The position numbers and the translations under genes were made by a program. The notes beneath the pieces were generated by a model, which was not told the origin of the DNA, searched no databases, and saw only the letters and a program-made list of their open reading frames with translations. 64,000 nucleotides of DNA from Limnomonas spitsbergensis (Eukaryota > Chlorophyta > Chlorophyceae > Chlamydomonadales): positions 2,852,001 through 2,916,000 of the forward strand of contig JAYJMM010000037.1 in the NCBI GenBank assembly GCA_037349105.1, in the 5' to 3' direction. Positions 21,978-34,800 of this stretch are shown one piece after another; positions within the stretch are counted from its first letter, which is position 1, and every line of letters begins with the position of its first letter.

Positions 21978-22887
21978 AACTGTTTCCGCCTTATTACACC
22001 TGTTTCGTGCAGGTTCATGACGTAACCCCTTCGTGCAGGCATAGGTCATGACATGATTGCACGAAGGCTATGAGGCTGCGAAGAGGCATGACATAGGGGG
22101 CGGACGCCCACGCACATCAGGGCCGGCCCCCCAGGGTTTGCAACGAAAGACACACAGAAGTAAATACTGTGCCATTTAATATTGCGCAAGACCTAGCGAG
22201 ATGAGTCGGTAACCTAAACAATGAAAAGCATACCTGCGAAAAAGGGAGGCAGGCTACGGGTATGCCCCCCTCATTTTGCGGCACATATACAAAAATAAGT
22301 AGAGCAGTGCAGCCTGCTGGCCAGAAGAATTGGGATCTCCCCCAGTCACTGCCTCTCATATCCCCCCCGCTCACTTTCCCCCCCGATCGATGTCCAAGCC
22401 ATAGGCACATGCCCGCCCTTTGGAGCAAGGGAGGGCCTAGAAAAACGTATCTCCTCTCCTCTTGCACCAAATCTTGGGAGGGGGAGCACCATCCCCCGTT
22501 AGCGGTACGGGGGCCTGCCTTCCTCGGCATCGCCCCTGTACCCCATGGAGGCTCCCATCCTTCAAAGACTTCTAATACCTCAGCTGCCTGGCTGACACAT
22601 GCGGCAGTCCCGCGGATGCCAGCAGTCCCTCAGCTCTTCATCCCGCCCGAACACCCCGCGCCCAGCTGCGTCCTGAGCATAGGTAGCCAAGCGGCCAAGC
22701 ACTGAAGTTAATCGTCCTCATCCCGCCACCCGAGCGCTGGCGTTTTTTTCCAGCCCCCCAATTGGGCAGGGCGAGGAATCCTCCAGCTGTAACCGGACGC
22801 CCGCCCGCAGCTGTGAACCGTGCATTGCAAAACCAGACAGGAGCCAGGAGATCCCAGGGCGGTTGTGTTGCTCTGCGTGCGCCTTCT
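21978..22887. other. 3' flank of the starch synthase III gene
   Basis: No gene seen. The starch synthase 3' UTR must lie here. No polyadenylation signal was identified with confidence. Confidence 0.4.
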
Positions 22888-25800
22888 TTATGCCTTCTTT
22901 GCGCCGTGGTAGAGCTCAATGTAGTCCAGGGCCGGGCGGTTCCAGCTCCAGTCCTGCAAGTATGGAAGGGCGCGGGCAAGCAAGGGCACAGGCAAGTAAG
23001 GGCTCAGATCTGGTGTTGGATCACGGACAGATCTGGCTCCGGGCGCAGGCAAGGAATTGCTCAAATCTCCAGTAGCATCACGGCTACATCTGGTTCAGGG
23101 CGACAGGAAGCAAGGGCGCAAGGCATGGACCTGATTCTGCATCGTGGTTGTTTTTCCAGAGGAGTTTTGCGCAAGCAAGGAGTGCTAGTAGTGCCCCTCG
23201 TCCTCCCCCCCGAAATACAACATGATGAAAATAAAATACACGAGAAGCAGAAGAGCAGCTCCTGTAGGAGGAGCGGTCAGCTGCTCCCCCTGCTGTCAGG
23301 TTGTACGGCCCCACGACCCAAACCGTCTTGGTGCCGACAATGCCAAACTCATGCGATCAAAACCATTTCCTCATGCAGTCAAGAGAGCTCAAGCCGATCA
23401 TTGTCAATGTATGCTGTTGTACCTCGCATCCATTGAATTCACTCCAATAACCCCAACCTCCCCCACCCTCTAGAAGGCCCTTCATACCTGCTCCATGACA
23501 CGCTTTTGCAGCCCGTGGAACCAGGCCCTGTCATTGTACCACGCATCGATGGCGCGATTCATTGCGTAGTCCAGGGAGCCCGTATCCATCCCCTGCGCAG
23601 GCAGTGATCAGGTCAAGTGAGCGCCCATGCAGCATCAAGCTACCTGACTACTGGAGAGGGACCCTGTCCATCCCCTGAGTGGACAGTGATGATGTCAAAT
23701 AAGGAATTAAGGACCCACATGCAGTGTGGCGTTACAGAGGTTCAGGAGCGGGCAGTGATGATATTAATTAAGGACCCATGCAGTGTGGCGTTACAGAGGT
23801 TCGTAGAGGGCACCTGTCCATCCCCTCATGAGTGGTGGTGAGGTCAAGTGAGGGACCATGCAGCAGGGAGCTACTCGAGTGCTGGCGAGGGACCGCGACC
23901 ATCCCCTCAATCCACCGAGCGGTGGAGCAAGAGTAAAAACGCCGAAGGCCTCAATAAAAGGGGGACCGAGGTGGAAACTGGTTGTTATTGCGGCGAAAAT
24001 AAGTATACCGGTGGCTCCGACATCCATTTTATTTGGAGCAGCTCGAAAAATGAGATTTCAGCACCCATATGCTGTGTGGAGCCTGCAGGAGCCCAGGACT
24101 GGGCCTGTGCTCATGGTTTGAGTAAGAAGCGTTGATGCACGGCAAAGTGAGGGTTCAGGGCATCTACAGTGTGCAACTGCAGGACCAACGATCGCAGGAG
24201 TGCATGAGAGTGTCTGTATCCACCCCCTGAGTGAGTCATGGTGCATCACAAGCAAGCGAGGGCCCATGCGGCATGGAGCTGCATGGGGTCAAGGATGAGC
24301 ACGAGCTCATGCCCAAACAGACATCATGCGCCCAAGGTGGATCCTTGGCAAGCTTTGGCACAAAAGTCTGTAAAAAGACAGCAAGCAGCCAGATGGATTC
24401 TGGGCATGCTTTCGCCGACACTTCAACTTGAACAGACGGAATCAAGTTCAAGTGAATTGTGGGCATGCTTTCGGCTGGCACTCTGTTTTAACAGGCAGCA
24501 CATACACACACACACACACACACACACGTGGACATGCCTCTGGTGCAATTTTATTGACTCCCACTGTCAGTGTAGCCCTCGTTGCCCCATTAAATGTATT
24601 GACATTCTGTAATGGGTCATTCAGCCCTCAAAATCACATTGATCCCCAAAAAACCGCTGCTCCTGCACCCCGCTGGAGTGCAGGGGGCCTCTGAAGGAGA
24701 CCCGCAGCCCAACAGGACCACGCCGTGAGCCATCTCCGAAGTGCAGTGTTAACCTTTACGGCACCGCCCCGTCACCCACTTGAAAATATAACAACCGTGT
24801 TGTTCACCCATGGCCATGACCCTAGCAATGCGCGCCGTAAGTCACCATGGTGATATAGGGTCCTGAACCTAACACACGAACAGCACTGGGCTAGGACTCA
24901 TCCCCAGAGTCAACAGTCCGAACCTGACACACCCCTACGGCACCGCGCCATTACCCACCGCAAAAGCGAACCCGTTGGTGGCATCGAGTCCGTCCCGCTC
25001 CCAATCCGAGGAGCCGTACACGTCCCAGGCGGCGCGTTCCTTGTCGAAATCAACGTCGAACACGGTATCCCTCAAACCACCCGTGTGCCTCACAATGGGG
25101 ACTGCACGAGATGCCAGGGGGGAAGGGGAGGATTCTAAGGGATAAGGGATAGTGTAATACCGTCATTATGGTGAAAAGGAGGGTGGAAGCTTAAAACGAA
25201 GGTCGAAGTTGAGTAAGCAGGAGTAAAAGAGGGCATCGAGCAATTGATGTCACACACAGTGCACCCCTGAACGAACTAAACAACCAATTCACCCACTACA
25301 ACCAACCAATCAGCTCTCCCTACCTGACCCGTAGCGCATGGCAATCATCTGCGTGAGGCCGCACGGCTCGAACGCAGAGGGCACCACAATCATATCACAC
25401 GCCGCGTAGATCAAGTGGCTGAGCGGCTCGTCATACTTGAAGCAGAAACGCGCCACATCGCCGCTGTATGAGTTGGCCAATGCATCGAACTCAGACTGAA
25501 GGAGGGAGTGGGGGGGGGTTACGGGGTTTGGGGTTCGGGGTGAGGGGTGCAGAGCCCTTGGCACGATTTTTTGCAAGGCAAAGGTGCAAGGAAGCTACAT
25601 CGCCGCTGTAACAGTTGGCCGGTTGGCATTAAACTCAGCCTGCCCCACTCTGGGGGCAGAAGGTCACATGGCAGGTCAACAGCAGGCCGTGAGCTTGCAA
25701 GGAAAGTGGGTGCAAGGAGCAACTCTGCCCACAACATGACGTCCAACCCAACCGGGCTTTTATTCTGAGTGGTCGGCGCACCCCTGACAGCCGTAACCCG

Positions 25801-28800
25801 GAGAGTAACAACCGCGGCCCAGCCGCTGTTGCGGACCACTCTCGCCCATCTCGCCACTGCATCCCCAGCTGCCCTACTCAACTGAATCCCCGAGTCCACA
25901 CACCTGTCCACGCACTTGTCTACACACCTGTCCACACACCCACCCACGCACCTGTCCACACACCTGTCCATACACCCATCCACACACCCGTCCATACACC
26001 CGTCCACACACTTGTCCACACACCTGTCCACGCACCTGTCCATACACCTGTCCACACACCCGTCCACACACGCACTTATCCACACACCCGTCCATGCACG
26101 CACCTGAACCTTGGGATCAGGCGCAGACCCCAGCAGCACAAACTGCCCTCCCCGCTCCACCGTCCGGAAGGCGGCGTGCTTGATAAGCGGCACTCCTTTT
26201 TGGGTCGTCAATCGGCTCACGACGCCCACCACAAACTTGTCTTCCCCCCAGCCACTCAGCCCGATGCGCTCGCGCAGCACCTGCGACCAACAAGGAGAGG
26301 AAGCAGCAGCTTTTGACGTCAGGTGAGGGAGATTGGCTCAGGCCCGGCCACTGCACAGGCTGCGTTGCACGTGCAGTTCCAGCGACGGACAACCAGGTCA
26401 ACATCAAGAGCAGGCGGCAAGTGTGCGCGTGGCAAGGAAGACTTGCCCAGGCTCCGGCCACCACCCAGGCTCCGGCCACCACCCAGGCTCTGGCCACCAC
26501 CCAGGCTCTGGCCACCACCCAGGCTCTGGCCACCACCCAGGCTCCTGCCACCACCCAGGCTCCTGCCACCACCCAGGCTCTGGCCACCACCCAGGCTCCG
26601 GCCACCACCCAGGCTCCGGCCACCACCCAGGCTCCGGCCACCACCCAGGCTCCGGCCACCACCCAGGCTCCTGCCACCACCCAGGCTCTGGCCACCACCC
26701 AGGCTCCGGCCACCACCCCGGCTTCTGCCGACCAGGTAAATTTTGCTTCGTTTTCCACTATTTTGATGGTACTTCCTCAACCAAGTTCAACGTCAAGAAC
26801 AGGCGGCAACTAGGCTAGCAGCAGGGAAGACTGGCGCAGGCTGCAGCCAACACCCAGGCTGCTGCTGACCAAGTTAACTGTGCATTGCCTTTATCCGTTT
26901 CGTGAACTTCTGCAACCAAGTTCCACATAAAGAGCAGGCAGCAAGTGGGCGTGAAGCAAGGTAAATCGGTCCCGGGTCCAGGCCTAGCCGCCACACCCAT
27001 GCCAACTGTTGCGATTTGAACTCCAGAGATCATGCCCCTACCCAGACACTAGGCACACCCAATACGACACCTCCTACCCCATGAACAAAACAGCGTCCAA
27101 AAGAGAGGGCAGGTCCAGGTAGCGACCGACCCTGTTTCTGCTGCAGCCTGGCCCTGTCCAACAAAACTGTTTTCAAAGGTGACGGGTCAAGGTCAAGGGG
27201 GCTTTACACGCAGACAACCTAAACTAGAACCCCAAGTCATATGGAACCCCCATCCTGCCTTGTCCTGTATCACACTCCGTCGTCCCAAATCCCAACCCAG
27301 GGCCCTGAATCGGTACCGAGTCATATAGCACCGACCTTGCGTGCAGCGGCCTTGCCCTGCACAACGTTGTTGGAGTTGTAGCCAAAGGGCAGGAACTGGC
27401 AGTGCTCAGGGTCCCAGAGTTCCGGGTCGATCCCGTTCCGGATGCCAATGAACTTTTGCGTCTGCGCAGAGATGACAGGACTGCCACCTGCAGCAGAAGC
27501 GGTACAGGGCTCGCAGGGGTCAGAGTTCAGGGACCTTGAAGGGAGTTGAGAGCCTCGGAGAGTGCCAGCCGGGGGTACACTGGTGTCAGGGCAGCGGCAG
27601 CAGCAGCAGCAGCAGTAGACAGAAGTTTGTTGTACACAAGTGTCAGGGCAGCAGCAGCAGTAGACAGAAGTTTGTTGTACACAGGTGACAGGGAAGCAGC
27701 AGCAGCAGCAGCAGCAGACTGCAGTTTGTGTACGCAAAGAGGTCAGCAGCAGCAGCAGCAGGCAGCAGTTTGCTTTACACAAGTGTCAGGACAGCAGCAG
27801 CAGCGAACAGCGGCAGTGGGGGGTAAGCAGGGTTTGGGGCTGGTGTAGTCTACTCTGCATCTGACAGTCGGGAGAGGACACAGACCATCGTGACACACTT
27901 TCCATGCCCCTACACTGTTCCCACCTCGATACACACATCAATGTTTTTGTGAGCCCAGTCTCAGTGCAGTGGCTGCCACTGGAGGGTCCAGTGGCAGGCT
28001 CCTGTGGGCTCCCAGTGGCAGCCCCTGGTGGGCCTAGTGGCAAGCTTTGGTGTACATCCCGCAGAGCAGCAGGAAATGTTTGGGAGGGATTCCACTCGAC
28101 TGCCCACGGTCGGAGCGGGGCAAGAGGGTCGTCCCTCGGGACACACGTGCTTAGCCATGGTGTGGCGTCCTTAAGCGGGATGTAAGGGGAGTCCCAGCAA
28201 GCCATAGCCGCAATCCTCGAGCCTCCTACCTCTCTGACCGTCAGACTTAGCTCTGCACTGGCAGGTGTGGACCTCAGGTCACACAAACTCCGAAACCCTG
28301 AATCCTCCCACCCAACCACCAGAGCGTGTGTTGACCTCCGATCACCCGGCCCCCCCTGCCCCCCTCCTTTCCTCTCTTCCTCCATGCTCCTCACCTGTCT
28401 CAAAGGCGTAGGTGGGCGACACTGTTGTGAACTTCTGGCAGTAGTACGCCGCCTCTGAGATCTTCCGCTGTCCGTAGTTAAGGTTGTGGATAGTGAAGAC
28501 CACTTTGGGGTTCCAGAGCCCGTTGGGGTGGTAGTCCTCCCAGTACGTCTGAAAAAAATAAGAGGCAGACAATTAATACATGCATGAGTGGGTGGGACGT
28601 GGGACGTTGTCGTGATGGCACAGTGTTCAAAGCAAGGAGAAAGGCCCGTTGGGATTGTGGTCCCCCTAATACGTCTGGGGGTAAAAACAAAAACATGAAA
28701 ATACATGCACGAGTGTTGTTCTGTTGACTTGTTGGCAGTTTGGCACCGCATCGTAAGCAAGGAGTGAGGCCCGATGGGGTGGTGGCCCAATGGCAGTCCT

Positions 28801-31800
28801 CCCAAAACGTCTACAAAGGAAAACATATACACGGGATTTTTTACATGCATGAGCGGGTGGGCGAAAACTGGGCAAATTAATACGTGCATGAGTGGGTGGG
28901 ATAGTGACTTGTTGGCACAGCATTAAAAGCAAAGGGAGAAGCCTCCTGGGGTGGTAGCCCTCCCAGTCTGGACCCGGCTCTGTAGGGTGGGCGAGTTTTT
29001 TCCATCTATTTGTGACCATCAGCAATCAGGCTTGACATATTTTGGTATTCTGGCCCTCTCCCGAACGATCCGGGCAAGCATGTCAGAATGAAGTATGGGT
29101 GGGGGCAGACTGAGTCAGGTACGAGCTGCGGATAGGGTGCGAAGTGCAGGTATGTGTGTGTTGGGGGGGGGGGCACCCTTCGGGCATTGCTGCTGCAATA
29201 TTAAACCATAGCTGCGTAAACCGTGGATCAGTTTTGGGCATCAGCGGTCAGAGCCCTCTCTATTTGCCCCCCCTCTCTCTCTTGCATACCTCGACTCTTA
29301 TACAATGGACCAGTCTTGGGCATCAGTGGATAGAGCCCTCTCTATTCGCCCCCCCCTCTTTTGCATACCTTGGCTGCGTCTACAGAAGATCAATCGTAGG
29401 CATCAGCAGCGGGTCAGAGCCCCTTGTCTATTCAACCTCCCCCCCCCCTGCTTTGCATACCTTGGCTACGTATGCAGTGGACCAGTCGTGGCAATGCAGG
29501 ATATCCGGCTGGCGGTTGGTCCGCAACAGAAACTCAAGGGAGGCCTTGCAGAAGAAGTCGAATCGGACCTGAAGCAACGCAGCCATTATACTTCATCGCA
29601 CATCATCACAGTAACAGCATGGAAGATAAAAAAATAAACAGAGCACATTCAGAGGATGCAAATCTGGCCAAGCAGCAGAACTTATTATTGTAGCTGCGTG
29701 GGGGCGCTGCTAGAGTATTGGGTTTGCCCTGTGGCGAATCCGGGGGGATCAGGGGGCACTATCGCCTACCACTGCAACCAGGTGTGGGGGTGGTGCCGCT
29801 AGAGTATTGGGTTTGCCCTAGGGCCAAAGCCGGAACGAGGATCAGGGGGGATTGTCGCCCACCACTGGAACCAGGTGCGCATACGCTCATGATTACTTGG
29901 GTCGTTTACTCTTCCAATTTGCTTTCCTTTAAAAACAGCCGTTCATCACACTTCTTCTGAGCTGCATGGCGAGTAATTGGTATTGCTTCACAGCTTAAGG
30001 TTTATTAACTTGGCGTTTAATAAAACCTGCAGCGTTCATAGACTTCTTGTCACTGCCATCATGTATCTACGACAAACCCATCTGAGGGCTGTGCGGCATT
30101 TAAACGTTACAGCTGCACACACAGGTAGTCTACAAACACGACCGCGCCATCATCAACCAAGCGTGAAGTGCTGAAGAGTGAGGGTCGCCAGGAGTACTAA
30201 AGCGGGGCCTGCTGGGCCACCAAACCAGCCCTATCCATTGAGTTGGACAAGATCATGTCTCATTCATGAAGGGTCCATTTGTCCATATGGACAAATGGAC
30301 CCTTCGCCAGTACACCGCCACCGCCGGATCCACCGCTTCTGTCCCATCCTTTTATGTTAATTTCCATCCTCTCCCCCATACCCTCCCCATCTCATGCCTC
30401 CTCCTCGCCCTTCTCTGCCCCTGTCTTGCACCACCTTTTGTCCAATCGACCATCTCCTCCTCTCCTCCTCCTCCATGCCTCCTCCTTTCGTACTCCCCCC
30501 CTCTCCTTCCCTCCCAGTCTCACTCTCTCCCTTAATCCCCCCCCCCCCTTCCCTCCCCCATCCTTTACCTCATCATCATGCTGCCCATACAACAGCTGCA
30601 TGTCAAAGAGGGCCATTCTCGTCCCTTTTACTGCCTCATCCCCTTCCCCCACCCACCTCTCCCTAACCTCATCATCATGCTGCCCATACAGAGCTGCATG
30701 TGGAAGTGGACTTCCTCCAATTCTCGTCTCTTCCTCCTCTCCCCTACCCTCCCCTCATCTGTAACCTCATTATCATGCCGCCCATGCAAGAGCTGCATGT
30801 GAGAGTGGCCATTCTTCGATTCTCATCTCTCCCCTCCCCTCCCCCCATCTCTCACCTCATCATCATGCCGCCCATATACCGATTGCGTGTCGAAGAAACC
30901 GTTCTTGGGTTCAATGAGGAACACCCGCAAGCCCTCCACCACCGCTGACACCACGTACACCTTGGTACCGCCCCAGTCAAACTCGGTTTCGTACTTCATC
31001 TGGCCCGACAGGATCGGGCTCGACTTGAAGAACTGGTACCTGTTTGGTGGGAGGGCGGGCCAGGCGACACTCTTAGGGTTCCTCAAATCATGCAGTACAC
31101 CCGACAATCTTGATCTCTCAACGACGCCGTAACTAAAACATTACACAAAAGGTTGACGAGCCAGGAGCTCTAGCCGGAAGAGAACCTGCCGGACGCAACA
31201 CAAAAAGAGTTGACGATCCATGAGGACCGGCCTTCAGCAACACAAGGGCAGTAGGGTAACTCACATAGGTAGCAGCACTTCGACCAGGTGGCCTTGGTCC
31301 TGCACCGCCCGTCCAAGGGCTGTCACAACATCCCCCAGGCCTCCAACCTGGATGACAGGGATCGGTAATGAGGGGGAGTATGTGTCAACATGGGAGGGGA
31401 TGGTGGTGTGGAATAGTGGGAGCTCATATAGAAAGAGGGGGGAAGGGTCATAGGACTAGGGATCAAAATAGGGTGCGTATGGATCAAACTAGGGGGAGTG
31501 TGGAACTATATATCGACTTTGGAGGGAGCACAGATCCACCAACACAACCATATGATCCTTCAACCCATACCTCTGACCCACATCTCCCTTCCCACATCAC
31601 CCCATACCCCTTGTCCATTATGCCTATCCCCTGGCCCCAATCCCCGTACCCGAGCTAAAATCTCCTAGTGCCTACACCTGATCTTCCAGCATCCCCCCCA
31701 CCCCCCCCGGTCATACAGCTTATCCCCCTGGCCCAATCTGCACCTTGGCCACCGGCGCCATCTCCACAGCGATGTGCACCACATACAGGCTGGGCTCACT

Positions 31801-34800
31801 GACCTGCATCCATAAGTGGGAGGCGGCGTGGGGTAAGCGCATCAGCAACGCGGGTGACATGCAGTTGGAGAGGTCAGTGTGCGCAGATATGCAGCCCCAC
31901 CCATATAGCCATTTCCAGAGTCTCCGGTCTTGAGACAGCGCGGTGAGGGCATGCACAAGCTTGATGGCCAGCATTTCAATAAACGAGCCAGCGTTCATCA
32001 GTGTGTCACAGCAAATAGGTAACGGGTGAGGGTTGGTGGGTTATGTGGTCAGCGTCGGCTTTGATGTGGACATCATTTAGGTTCTGGGGGCAATATGGAG
32101 TTAACGGGAAGGGGGCTTATAAGCATCAGGGTCACACCCACTCGTGAATCCTAGTTTGAGCCCAGCCTTGAGGCTCCACCACTTACAACCACCCGGGGGC
32201 CGACAATCCACGTCCAGGAATGTGGTACAGTTGTGGTAGTCCAGTACTAGTGTAACGTCGGACAAGCAGTGCAGCCACAAATGCGCAAGAATGATTTGTG
32301 TGCGGTACAAGTAGTACATACGGCTTGCAACGCGCAGGCAATGTATCGGTCACGTCTCTATACCCGACACTCACCTTAGACCGCAGGTGATAGCTGCAGC
32401 AGCCACATTTCGCTACACAAGACAGCAAAGCATTCCAGCTATCCTCCCACCCATCATCCCAGGCTGGGGCTCCCATCCCTGCCTGAGATTACCGCTGACT
32501 GCTCCACAGACAGGTTTAGGGTTTTAACCCGACACTCACCGCTGACTGCTCCACAGACAGGTTAAGGGATTTAACCCGGCACTCACCGCTGACTGCTCCA
32601 CTGGCAGGTGGTAGTCGTACCCGCCGCGGTTGTCGTACGTCCCTTCCCCGCCCTCCACGTCTGAGAAGACAAAGTCCATCTTGAAGGCATCCAGGGGAAT
32701 CTTCACGACGGCCTGTGATAAAAATGGTTTGGGTCATGCGAGGGTTTAGGCCACTGTGTGTAGGGCTTCAGGTTCACGCGGGATTTTAGGCTGTGGGGTC
32801 TTGGGTCGCAGGGTTCAGGGTCACGCAGTTGAAGGCTGCAGGGCCTTGAGTCGCAGAATTCAGGGTCATGCAGTTTAGGGCTGCAGGGTCTTGGGTCGCA
32901 GGGTTCAGGGTCATGCAGTTGAAGGCTGCAGGGTCTTGGGTCGCAGGGTTCAGGGTCATGTAGTTGAAGGCTGCAGGGTCTTGGGTCGCAAGGTTCAGGG
33001 TCATGCAGTTGAAGGCTGCAGGGTCTTGGGTCGCAAGGTTCAGGGTCATGCAGTTGAGGGCTGCAGGGTCTTGGCCTCCAGGAAGTTAGGCTGCAGGATC
33101 TTAGGAGCTGGAAGCTTGTCACAAGATATAACGTTTCGTCAGACCCCAAGAGTGTTGAGCAGGCCCCTCAGTGTACCACGCTCTGCAGAGCTGTTCCCAC
33201 AGGCGCCCCATGTCCTGATACTCAATCCTGCATGCACCCGCTCGTAAAATATAAATACAAGCGGCACCGAGTTTTAAATTTGGGGGGCCCCAAACCCGCC
33301 CCCTCCCCTGTCACGGCCCTCACCGTGAAGTGCGACTTGCCCGGGGCGGGTGCCGTCATCTCGATTGGGCCAAACGGGCGCGGGTGGCTCCACCTGTGCA
33401 GGTTGCAGGGAGAGAGGAAATATATAAATAAATCAATACACCCTGGGGCGTGAATTAAGAGAAAGAGGAACAAGAACTCTTTGGACCGGAAAACTGATTT
33501 ACTGAATATTAAAAAAACAGATTGCACCCCCTTGCTATGCGGTGATCAGTCAATCCTCCCCCCTAGTCCCTACCTCGCTTTCCCTCTCCATTTATCTCTC
33601 CCCGAGCCACCTCCGATCCTCCCTGCCCCCACCTGTTTCATCTGCCCTTTACACATGGTATCCCGCCCATCAAGCAGCCCACATGTTGTAGTTCAACTTG
33701 ACATCATAATTCCCCACCCCCTTTCCTTTCCCTGCCCTCCCCTCTCCCCACCTGTTCCACCCGCCCTGGATGAATACGCGCTCCCGCCTGTGGAGTGGCG
33801 TATTGTCCCAAATGTTGTCGTTCAACTTGACATCATAATTCCCTCCCCCTTCCCTTCCCCTGCCCTGCCCTCTCCCCACCTGTTCCACCCGCCCTGAATG
33901 AATACGCGCTCCCGCCCGTGGAGTGGCGTGTTGTCCCGCGGGTTGTAGTACACCTTGACCTCACTCCCTGCAGTCACCACCTCGGGCTCCGTGTACAACA
34001 CGTGGCGGACCTACACAGCATACCAAAGATATACCGGTTGGAAAAAGTGTGACAAGAGTGAACACTTCGGGCTCCATGTAAAGCATATAAATATCCTGCA
34101 CAGGATGGCCCCGTGAGAAGGGCTGGGTGACAAAGCGTAGATAAGGATAAGTCCTTCTGCCATTGGCAGGTAGAGGCAATGCTTTTGGTCTGCGAGTTTG
34201 GTTGTTTTGGATTGAGAAGTATTTGGACAGGACAGAAAAGCATAGGAATGACAACTGGGGACCAAATCAAGCACCTCAGGCTCGGTGTAGAGCACGTGGC
34301 GAGCCTGCACAGAGAGGCACATCAGTGTACGACCTGTACCACCACACAACCATCAATGTGGGACGAGGCATACGTGGGTGGGACGAGTGGTGGACACACG
34401 TGGAAGGGGATGACGGGAACAACAGGGGTGACAGTCACGGCTCACAAGGAACTGGGTGGCAGGAACGACAAAAACAAACAGGTGACGCTTAACACCGCCC
34501 TGTGACATCCTCTTCTCCTCAGGAGTTAGCAGAACAGCGGACAGATGCTATACCGCCGCATTCCCCCCTCCCTTGCTTCCCCACCTTGCGTCTCTCCACA
34601 GTCTTGACGAGCGCCTGCGCCTCCCGCCGCTGGGCCTGCCGGAATTCTTCTTTGCGCCGCTCTTCGCTCTCTGAGGAGCAGGTAAAAGTCCAGGGTTCAT
34701 GTCTGGAGTCAGGGTTCATGGCTCCGGAGTCAGGGTTCAGGGCTAGGAAAAAGAAGGGCTGCGGGTGAAGGGTTATGCATCGCACCTCTGGGCCTGCCAG

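Larger units (their letters stand above)
22888..31803 (-). other. SS3: SS3 GT5 catalytic domain (exons 20-30)
   Basis: Residues about 722-1188. [20 protein letters not shown] (residues 729-748) holds the KxGGL ADP-glucose site, with Lys 741. Further family blocks are [22 protein letters not shown] (855-866), [81 protein letters not shown] (Glu 1070) and [19 protein letters not shown]. The second TGGL site reads RHTGGL, where plant SSIII normally has RKTGGL. The C terminus ([19 protein letters not shown]) ends 5 residues later at a TAA. Confidence 0.97.
32587..34670 (-). other. SS3: SS3 CBM53 starch-binding module 3 (exons 16-19)
   Basis: Residues about 584-721. A charged helix ([19 protein letters not shown]) leads into [20 protein letters not shown], then [33 protein letters not shown] and [15 protein letters not shown]. 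Closely parallels the third module of land-plant SSIII, directly before the catalytic domain. Confidence 0.93.

Noticed and set aside
26117..26818. Repetitive ORFs of 138-213 codons on both strands
   Set aside because: Artefact of the 18-bp minisatellite; no conserved non-repeat domain attached.
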